A stretch of DNA of 64,000 bases from positions 1,344,501 to 1,408,500 of the forward strand of contig JBBBDQ010000308.1 in assembly GCA_037127315.1 (NCBI GenBank). Reading direction: 5' to 3'. The notes beneath the pieces were generated by a model. It ran no database searches. It saw nothing but the letters and a program-made list of their open reading frames with translations, and had not been told where the DNA came from. Of the stretch, positions 56,150 through 64,000 are shown piece by piece (the first letter of the stretch is position 1; the number at the start of each line of letters is the position of its first letter). The translations under genes were made by a program, and so were the position numbers. Origin of the DNA: Ascarosepion bandense (lineage: Eukaryota > Mollusca > Cephalopoda > Sepiida > Sepiidae).

Positions 56150-56490
56150 ATTTTTTTTAATAATCATAACGCCCCAAACAAGGCATTTTACTGCCACTGT
56201 TTTGCAGGGGGTTACATAGAAGGAAAGTTATAAGAAAGAGTGACAGGTTATAGGGGGTGTCAGGAAGTGGGTAAGAGAAAGATGAGAATATTGATGAGAG
56301 GGGAGTGGATGGAGAAACGAGCATGAGTGACAGGATGCAAGTTAGAAGATGACTATTGATTTCACATTTAAATTCTTAGAGATTATAGCTGTCGGGGAAG
56401 CAAGTAAACGGATAGGAATTCTACAGGCGGAAAGTGCGAGAAAAGAAGCTGTGAAAGGAATTCCACACGCGGGAAGTTGGCGAGCAAATA
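56150..56490 (-). mobile_element. Jockey/CR1-type LINE 3' end
   Basis: Inverted 3' UTR, then the minus-strand C-terminal block (nnFLRIXKFKCEINSHLLTC region and SFFSRTFRL equivalent near 56445), then a second short duplicate of the SRTSR block. Confidence 0.65.
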
Positions 56491-56494
56491 TTGA

Positions 56495-56780
56495 TATAAT
56501 GTTGTTCTTCTACACTACCTCAAACTAAAAGTTAGGAAGGAAACACTCATCAATACTGGAAAAAGCAATGACATTTACCTGGCATAAGAAAATTATTTTC
56601 ATTAAAAATCTTCTCAAGAGGAAGATTTTATATATTTCAATCTACAGTAGCACTGGCTGCTCGATCATGAATGTCAAATGTTTCTTCATAAACAAAACTC
56701 AGCAGGCAAAAATAGAAGGAAGCGTTAAAAAGGATGTTTTTTTTTTCAAATTGTCAGTCGTTTATAACCATTTCGTTAAT
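56495..56780. other. Unassigned sequence
   Basis: No recognisable gene; ends in a compound (TA)(TG) tract at 56791-56830. Confidence 0.3.
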
Positions 56781-56787
56781 CTTCGTT

Positions 56788-56830
<43 letters not shown>

Positions 56831-56987
56831 TCACACACATACACACAAATACCTATGTATGCATTTGTGCGTTCATAATATTTATTAATTTACTTATATT
56901 CATCTATCTACATATATGCATATATACATACATATATATATATATATATATGTGTCTGTAAAACATCTATATATATATGTATATTTC

Positions 56988-56989
<2 letters not shown>

Positions 56990-57027
<38 letters not shown>

Positions 57028-57038
57028 TGAATATACTG

Positions 57039-57075
<37 letters not shown>

Positions 57076-57086
57076 TGAATGTACTG

Positions 57087-57123
<37 letters not shown>

Positions 57124-57153
57124 TGAACAGACGTAGATAGACACGAAAAGACT

Positions 57154-57185
<32 letters not shown>

Positions 57186-57199
57186 CATACGAAAAGACT

Positions 57200-57239
<40 letters not shown>

Positions 57240-57269
57240 TGAACAGACTTAGATAGATACGAAAAGACT

Positions 57270-57325
<56 letters not shown>

Positions 57326-57326
57326 T
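56990..57326. repeat. (TAGA)n array with higher-order interruptions
   Basis: TAGA blocks separated by tgaatatactgag, tgaacagacttag or cgaaaagactga; the inverse-orientation relative of 4544-4989. Confidence 0.95.
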
Positions 57327-57334
57327 TGCTTATT

Positions 57335-58335
57335 GGTGCAATGTATTTTCCGCATTTTCGGAAAAGACGTTAGGATAATCAAGAATTTATATTGGAAGCA
57401 AACTACCTGTGTACGGATAGGAGGTAAACTCGGCAGTTATGCAAAAATAGAAAGGGGCGTAAGACATGGATATGTTTTCTTACCGGATCTTTTCATCCTG
57501 TACAGCAAAGCAATTCTGAGAGAAATGAAACCCTAGCCAGGATTCGCCATTAACGGCCACAATCTCAACAATATCCGATACGTGGGTGGCACGGTGCTGA
57601 TAGCAAACACGGAAAGGCAAATCCACGACCTTTTTACAGAAGTTGGCAAAATAAAGTGAAAAGAAAGAATTGAGCATAAACCTCAAGAAAACTGAATACA
57701 TGGTCATCAGTAAAAAGAGGCAACTGCAAGTTGGAGAATCTAAAATAAAACAAGTCCAAAAATTCAAATACCTGGGAAGTGTTTTGGCAGAAGATGGAAG
57801 ATCCAAAGACGCATTGGCAAAGCCAAACACGCATTTCAGAAGCTAAGCAGAGTACTGAAAAACAGGAAAACCTCATTAGAAACAAAGAAAAGTGCTGGAT
57901 TGCTATGTGATATCTGTCCTTCTTTATGGAAGTGAACGCTGGACGGTCTCATCGACGATGAAGGAGAGGCCTGAGGCAGCAGAAATGTGGTTGTACAGAA
58001 GGATGCTGAGGAAACCATGGACTGAGCACGTGTGCAATGATGAGGTGTTGGAAAGGATGCAAACGAGAAGAAAACTGATAATAAATATCAGAAAGAGTAC
58101 AAATGAAGTTCCTGGGACACGTAATGAGGAAGGAAGGCCTGAAGAATTTGATACACACAGTTCGGATGAATGGAAGGAGAGGCATGGGAAAGCAGCGCGT
58201 GACTTACTTGTTAGGTCTGACTGAATAGTTGTCGAAGCGAGGCTTGGATATCAAGAGAAAAAATATTGAGAGCGATAAGAGACAAAGCCAAGTGGAAGTC
58301 CATGATCGCCTACGTCCTGAAGGGACACGGCACAC
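57335..58335 (+). mobile_element. RTE-like LINE, RT to C-terminus, decayed
   Basis: [40 protein letters not shown], then IRYVGGTVLIANTERQIHDL. The catalytic YADD box is YVGG, so both metal-binding Asp are lost. Further on: [11 protein letters not shown] equivalent (57760), AKHAFQKLSRVLKNRK, DCYVISVLLYGSERWTVSST, MWLYRRMLRKPWTEHVCNDE and KWKSMIAYVLKGHGT with several frameshifts. Confidence 0.85.
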
Positions 58336-58339
58336 AAAG

Positions 58340-58500
58340 AAGAAGAAGAACATATAAGAAAGAAATTGTCAAAGCCTTTGACAAAATACATCACACAAAA
58401 CGGTTGGAACTGCTAGCTAACCGTGACATATTTGAAAAGAGTATTAGAATAACCCAGAACTTATACTGCCAGCAAATGCCTTATGGATGGAAAATGAATT
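58340..58500 (+). mobile_element. RTE-like LINE, upstream RT scrap
   Basis: KAFDKIHHTKRLELLANRDI, FEKSIRITQNLYCQQMPYGW: the RT region around motif A of a second copy, joined directly to the tail of the previous one. Confidence 0.75.
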
Positions 58501-58524
58501 CGGTATATATATAGAAAGATATAA

Positions 58525-58885
58525 AGTGGTGTAATGTCCTATTTCAAATGATTTTTTTAACATTATTTTTTATCGATAATCGTATTTAATTAGATATTCT
58601 GTTTTTAATTAAACACTATTATATATTTATATCGACTGGCCTAATTATTTACGAATAAATTTTTATTACGAAAATGTGTCATTCGGCACGATTCGAACCT
58701 GCGACCCCTATCCACATAGGGGAAGCTACCATATGATCTGGCACGTCTTAGACCTCTCGACCGCGAATGACCATTAGTCTAAATGAGGTTTTAATCAAGC
58801 CTATATAACACAGTTTTCGATTTATCGCAATAACCATATGTGCTCTGAAATGTATCGTAATGTCAACAAATGTAAACATGTTACA
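58525..58885 (-). mobile_element. SINE family D, second copy
   Basis: Same order as 52325-52740; contains the tRNA-like unit at 58678-58771. Confidence 0.7.
58678..58771 (-). tRNA. tRNA-like fold, second copy with compensatory acceptor stem
   Basis: 94 nt, same length as the copy at 52517. Acceptor stem GUCAUUC/GAAUGAC is fully paired although three positions differ from the other copy's GCUAUUC/GGAUAGC. Anticodon loop GAUCAUA, again with UCA at 34-36 and A at 33. Variable arm CCCCUAU/AUAGGGG is perfect. Confidence 0.45.
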
Positions 58886-58889
58886 GAAA

Positions 58890-59190
58890 TTAACGAAGAT
58901 TAATGAAATTGGTTATAAACAACCGACAATTTGAAATGATTTGTTTGAACATTATTTTTTATCGGTACTCGTATTTAAGTAGATATTCTGTTTATAATCA
59001 AACAGTATTATATATTTATTTCTACTGGCCTGATTATTTACGATAAATTTTTATTACGAAAATGTGTGTCTTTCGGCAGGATCACATGGTAGCTTTCCCT
59101 ATGTGGATAGGGGTCACAGGTTCGAATCAAATTGTCGGTTGTTTATAATCAAGTTTTGTTAATCTTCGTTAATTTCCGTAATATGCCCTA
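58890..59190. mobile_element. SINE family D, third copy, rearranged
   Basis: 58890-59075 repeats the AT-rich body in the same orientation as before; 59083-59130 is a piece of the tRNA-like unit in the opposite orientation (tgtggataggggtcacaggt). So two D fragments meet tail to tail. Confidence 0.65.
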
Positions 59191-59299
59191 TTGCATGACA
59201 TATTCAAGCTATACAATGAGGCGATCCTGAGATAAGTCTTACAAGGATTCATTATTGGTATGACCATTACAACGTTAGGATATATGCACTACTCATTCA

Positions 59300-59689
59300 C
59301 TCTCCCTTCCACGTTCGTTGGAGTTGTTATCGTGTACCCTGCATGATTGTGACGTTGTAGGATACTTTCTCCTGTAACGCCACGCAACCCCCGTTCTGTC
59401 ATCCACCTGCTCAGGCCCTTTAAATATGTTATCCGTTGATTTCCCCTGTTTCTATTTCCCTCTATCTGGCCTCTTAGTAACAGGTTCTCCAAGTCTTTTT
59501 TCTCATTGCATGTCCCAGAACTTCAGTTGTCTCTTCCTGATGCTCAATATTAATTCCCTTTGTGTTTCTATCCTTTCCAAAACCTCATCATTACTCACAT
59601 GCTCGATCCATGATATCCGCAGCATCTTTCTGTAGAACCACATTTCATTTGCTTCAAGTTTTTCCTTAATCATTGATGATATTGTTCAG
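59300..59689 (-). mobile_element. RTE-like LINE, C-terminal flank of the 88-bp array
   Basis: Minus strand: KKDLENLLLRGQIEGNRNRG, QRITYLKGLSRWMTERGLRG, with MWFYRRMLRISWIEHVSNDE equivalent near 59640-59580. Confidence 0.85.
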
Positions 59690-62545
59690 CATTCACTGCC
59701 ATATTGAAGAACTGACATCACATAACAATCCAGTACTCTCTTCTTTGTTTTCCTTCATCTTTGATGATATTGTCCAACATTCACTGCCATATTGAAGAAC
59801 TGACATCACATAGCAATCCAGTACTCTCTTCTTTGTTTTCCTTCATCTTTGATGATATTGTCCGACATTCACTGCCATATTGAAGAACTGACATCACATA
59901 GCAACCCAGTACTCTCTTCTTTGTTTTCCTTCATCTTTGATGATATTGTCCAACATTCCCTGCCATATTGAAGAACTGACATCACATAGCAATCCAGTAC
60001 TCTCTTCTTTGTTTTCCTTCATCTTTGATGATATTGTCCAACATTCCCTGCCATATTGAAGAACTGACATCACATAGCAATCCAGTACTCTCTTCTTTGC
60101 TTTCCTTCATCTTTGATGATGTTGTCCAACATTCACTGCCATATTGGAAGAACTGACATCACATAGCAATCCAGTACTCTTCTTTGTTTTCCTTCATCTT
60201 TGATGATATTGTCCAACATTCCCTGCCATATTGAAGAACTGACATCACATAGCAATCCAGTGCTCTTTCTTTGTTTCTCTATCTTTGATGATATTGTCCA
60301 ACATTCCTGCCATATTGAAGAACTGACATCACATAGCAATCCAGTACTTCCTTTCTTTGTTTTCCTTCATCTTTGATGATATTGTCCAACATTCACTGCC
60401 ATATTGAAGAACTGACATCACATAGCAATCCAGTACTCTTCTTTGCTTTCCTTCATCTTTGATGATGTTGTCCAACATTCACTGCTATATTGAAGAACTG
60501 ACATCACATAGCAATCCAGTACTTCCTTCTTTGTTTTCTCTTTCATCTTTGATGATATTGTCCAACATTCACTGCCATATTGAAGAACTGACATCACATA
60601 GCAATCCAGTACTCTTCTTTGTTTTCCTTCATCTTTGATGATATTGTCCAACATTCCCTGCCATATTGAAGAACTGACATCACATAGCAATCCAGTACTT
60701 TCTTCTTTGCTTTCCTTCATCTTTGATGATGCTGTCCAACATTCACTGCCATATTGAAGAACTGACATCACATAGCAATCCAGTACTCTCTTCTTTGTTT
60801 TCCTTCATCTTTGATGATATTGTCCAACATTCACTGCCATATTGAAGAACTGACATCACATACAGCAATCCAGTACTTTCTTTAGTTTTCCTTCATCTTT
60901 GATGATATTGTCCAACATTCCCTGCCATATTGAAGAACTGGACATCACAGCAATCCAGTACTTTCTTCTTTTGTTTTCCTTCATCTTTGATGATATTGTC
61001 CAACATCCCCTGCCATATTGAAGAACTGACATCACATAGCAATCCAGTACTCTCTTCTTTGCTTTCCTTCATCTTTGATGATGTTGTCCAACATTCACTG
61101 CCATATTGAAGAACTGACATCACATAGCAATCCAGTACTCTCTTCTTGTTTTCCTTCATCTTTGATGATATTGTCCAACATTCCCTGCCATATTGAAGAA
61201 CTGACATCACATAGCAATCCAGTACTCTCTTTCTTGTTTTCCTTCAGTCCTTGATGATATTGTCCAACATTCACTGCCATATTGAAGAACTGACATCACA
61301 TAGCAATCCAGTACTCTTCTTTGTTTTCCTTCATCTTTGATGATATTGTCCAACATTCACTGCCATATTGAAGAACTGACATCACATAGCAATCCAGTGC
61401 TCTCTTCTTTGTTTCCTTCATCTTTGATGATATTGTCCAACATTCCCTGCCATATTGAAGAACTGACATCACATAAGCATCCAGTACTCTCTTCTTTGTT
61501 TTCCTTCATCTTTGATGATATTGTCCAACATTCCCTGCCATATTGAAGAACTGGATATCACATAGCAATCCAGTACTCTTCTTTGCTTTCCTTCATCTTT
61601 GATGATGTTGTCCAACATTCACTGCCATATTGAAGAACTGACATCACATAGCAATCCAGCATTTCTTTGTTTTCCTTCATCTTTGATGATATTGTCCAAC
61701 ATTCCCTGCCATATTGAAGAACTGACATCACATAGCAATCCAGTACTCTCTTCTTTGTTTTCCTTCATCTTTGATGATATTGTCCAACATTCACTGCCAT
61801 ATTGAAGAACTGACATCACATAGCAATCCAGTACTCTCTTCTTTGTTTTCCTTCATCTTTGATGATATTGTCCAACATTCACTGCCATATTGAAGAACTG
61901 ACATCACATAGCAATCCAGTGCTCTCTTCTTTGTTTCCCTTCATCTTTGATGATATTGTCCAACATTCCCTGCCATATTGAAGAACTGACATCACATAGC
62001 AATCCAGTACTCTCTTCTTTGTTTTCCTTCATCTTTGATGATATTGTCCAACATTCCCTGCCATATTGAAGAACTGACATCACATAGCAATCCAGTACTC
62101 TCTTCTTTGCTTTCCTTCATCTTTGATGATGTTGTCCAACATTCACTGCCATATTGAAGAACTGACATCACATAGCAATCCAGTACTCTCTTCTTTGTTT
62201 TCCTTCATCTTTGATGATATTGTCCAACATTCACTGCCATATTGAAGAACTGACATCACATAGCAATCCAGTACTCTCTTCTTTGTTTTCCTTCATCTTT
62301 GATGATATTGTCCAACATTCCCTGCCATATTGAAGAACTGACATCACATAGCAATCCAGTACTCTCTTCTTTGCTTTCCTTCATCTTTGATGATGTTGTC
62401 CAACATTCCCTGCCATATTGAAGAACTGACATCACATAGCAATCCAGTACTCTCTTCTTTGTTTTCCTTCATCTTTGATGATATTGTCCAACATTCACTG
62501 CCATATTGAAGAACTGACATCACATAGCAATCCAGTACTCACTTC
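59690..62545 (-). repeat. 88-bp array amplified inside an RTE-like LINE
   Basis: About 32 head-to-tail copies of an 88-bp unit (plus-strand landmarks ccttcatctttgatgatatt and gaagaactgacatcacatag). On the minus strand one unit encodes KKRVLDCYVMSVLQYGSECW, TISSKMKE. 88 is not a multiple of three, so the frame returns every third unit. Variants are linked: units with ctttgctttcc almost always also have gatgttgtcc or gatgctgtcc, and recur every three to six units. Confidence 0.95.
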
Positions 62546-62830
62546 TTTGTTTCCTGTCTCATAATACATTACTCAACTTCTGGAACGCGTCCTTCGCCCT
62601 GCCAATTCGCCTTCGGATCTCTGTGTCGCACTTTCCGTCTTCAGTTAGAACGCTTCCCAGGTATTTAAATTTTTGTACCTGCTTGATTTTAGTATCTTCC
62701 AACTGTATTTAGCATTTTCAGCTGCTCTTTCTGCTGATGACCATGCATTCGGTTTTCTTACAGTATATTTGTAGTGCTTTTTGGTCACTCTTTTCAGCTA
62801 TCTTCCGTAGGAGGTATATCTGACCAATAA
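62546..62830 (-). mobile_element. RTE-like LINE, N-proximal flank of the 88-bp array
   Basis: Continues the same LINE without a gap: [50 protein letters not shown] and NCKKTECMVIS equivalents. The array has therefore grown within one element. Confidence 0.85.
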
Positions 62831-63190
62831 AATTGTATCTGGCCAATAGATGTTATTTTACATGCAACAGAATGTATATAGTGTTATGTATGCATGTAGA
62901 GTAGTGTGTAAGAATAATGTTCCGAACAGGGTTAGCAAGTTGTTAGCGTGTTCGTAGCTGATATTATTGAGTGTTATTTTATTTTTTTATCAATGATGCC
63001 TCCCTTATTTTCTATTACAATTAAAATAACATCCATCCTCGAGTATTCTTAAAAGTGTAGCCTAAGGTGCTCACATAAAAAATGATTTGGACAATTTTAA
63101 TATAATTTATTTTCAAAAGAAAAAAATGATCAAATGAAAATTTACATAAAAAATTTGACCGTACTACCGTGTCTGTCATTTTTAAAAGAG
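62831..63190. other. Unassigned sequence
   Basis: AT-rich, no recognised gene. Confidence 0.3.
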
Positions 63191-63239
63191 AGATTGCTGC
63201 CCCCCCCCCACACACACACAAAGAGAGTGTGAAGAGAAT

Positions 63240-63367
63240 AAGAGACATATATATATTGAGAGAGAGAGAGGGAGAGATAAATAAGAGAGAGAGGGAGAGA
63301 TAAATAGAGAGACATAAATAGAAACATAGAGAGACAAAGATTGATATACAGATAGAGAGAGTGAGAC

Positions 63368-63402
<35 letters not shown>

Positions 63403-63473
63403 TAGCGAGCCAGAGACACACACATATCTATAGCGAGAGTTATAGACATATATGTATATATAGAGAGAAAGAC

Positions 63474-63511
<38 letters not shown>

Positions 63512-63599
63512 CGAAAGAGAGAGAGAGAACCATAGATACATACGTAGAGATACAGAGAGAATCATAGATACATAGAGTGAGAGACATAGATAGACAGAC

Positions 63600-63632
<33 letters not shown>

Positions 63633-63709
63633 TAGCGAGCCAGAGACACACACACATATATATAGCGAGAGTTATAGACATATATGTATATATAGAGAGA
63701 AAGACATAG

Positions 63710-63758
<49 letters not shown>

Positions 63759-63813
63759 CATAAATACATACGTAGAGATACAGAGAGAATCATAGATACA
63801 TAGAGTGAGAGAC

Positions 63814-63874
<61 letters not shown>

Positions 63875-63949
63875 CACACACATATATATAGCGAGAGTTA
63901 TAGACATATATGTATATATATAGAGAAAGACATAGATAGATATATAGAG

Positions 63950-63983
<34 letters not shown>

Positions 63984-64000
63984 CCATAGATACATACGTA
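63240..64000. repeat. Complex (GA)n/(TAGA)n array, about 235-bp higher-order unit, runs off the window
   Basis: gcgagagttatagacatata occurs at 63434, 63667 and 63891; catagatacatacgtagaga at 63533 and again (cataaatacatacg) at 63760 and 63985. Within each unit TAGA, GA and ACAC blocks keep a fixed order. Confidence 0.9.

Noticed and set aside
59690..62545. CRISPR-like regular repeat spacing
   Set aside because: Units are contiguous 88-bp copies of LINE coding sequence without unique spacers, in an animal genome.

Overview
This is an animal (metazoan) genomic window that is almost wholly repetitive. It has very long simple-sequence arrays, (TA)n tracts, tRNA-derived SINEs, Penelope-like elements (PLEs), several LINE families, Tc1/mariner relics, Helitrons and only traces of host genes in tiny exons separated by large introns. 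The combination suggests a lophotrochozoan, most likely a cephalopod mollusc. That assignment is inference; nothing here proves a species.

Layout. 1-4053: a 159-bp satellite made from the catalytic core of a mariner-like transposase. 4328-4420: a possible exon. 4544-4989: (TATC)n. 5480-9310: SINE, Jockey/CR1-type LINE tail, PLE and R2/R4-type LINE. 10200-12380: SINE with a hammerhead-like 3' end, Tc1 MITE and long hairpin units in (TA)n. 12890-13425: inverted SINE pair. 14115-14249: a convincing exon of an SLC6 (neurotransmitter:sodium symporter) gene with one in-frame TAG. 14377-18330: chimeric duplication and two Jockey/CR1-type LINE copies with RT motifs. 18330-21290: two satellites. 21270-21870: mariner relic. 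22516-24340: PLE between inverted arms. 25092-30545: LINE and SINE fragments and an oligo-purine minisatellite. 31560-35430: a 3.9-kb array of a 25-bp unit. 36050-38870: SINE, LINE tails, Tc1 relic. 39712-40236: the last two exons of an unidentified minus-strand gene. 41846-42723: Helitron. 43579-44547: TIR element. 44640-48010: RTE-like LINEs, one split by a solo LTR. 48040-52250: SINE, second Helitron, PLE fragment, (AC)n and LINE twins. 52325-59190: tRNA-headed repeats, SINEs and LINEs. 59300-62830: RTE-like LINE with an internal 88-bp segment amplified about 32 times. 63240-64000: complex (TAGA)n.

Two themes stand out. First, pieces from inside transposon coding regions have repeatedly become tandem arrays (mariner 159 bp, RTE 88 bp, RTE about 225 bp), with the rest of the element still in place at the array edges. 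Second, hammerhead-ribozyme-like folds occur in several unrelated-looking families: a tRNA-derived SINE, a second SINE, and two PLE copies. No intact autonomous element, rRNA, CRISPR array or prokaryotic gene was seen. All coordinates of decayed repeats are approximate by about 10-30 bp.
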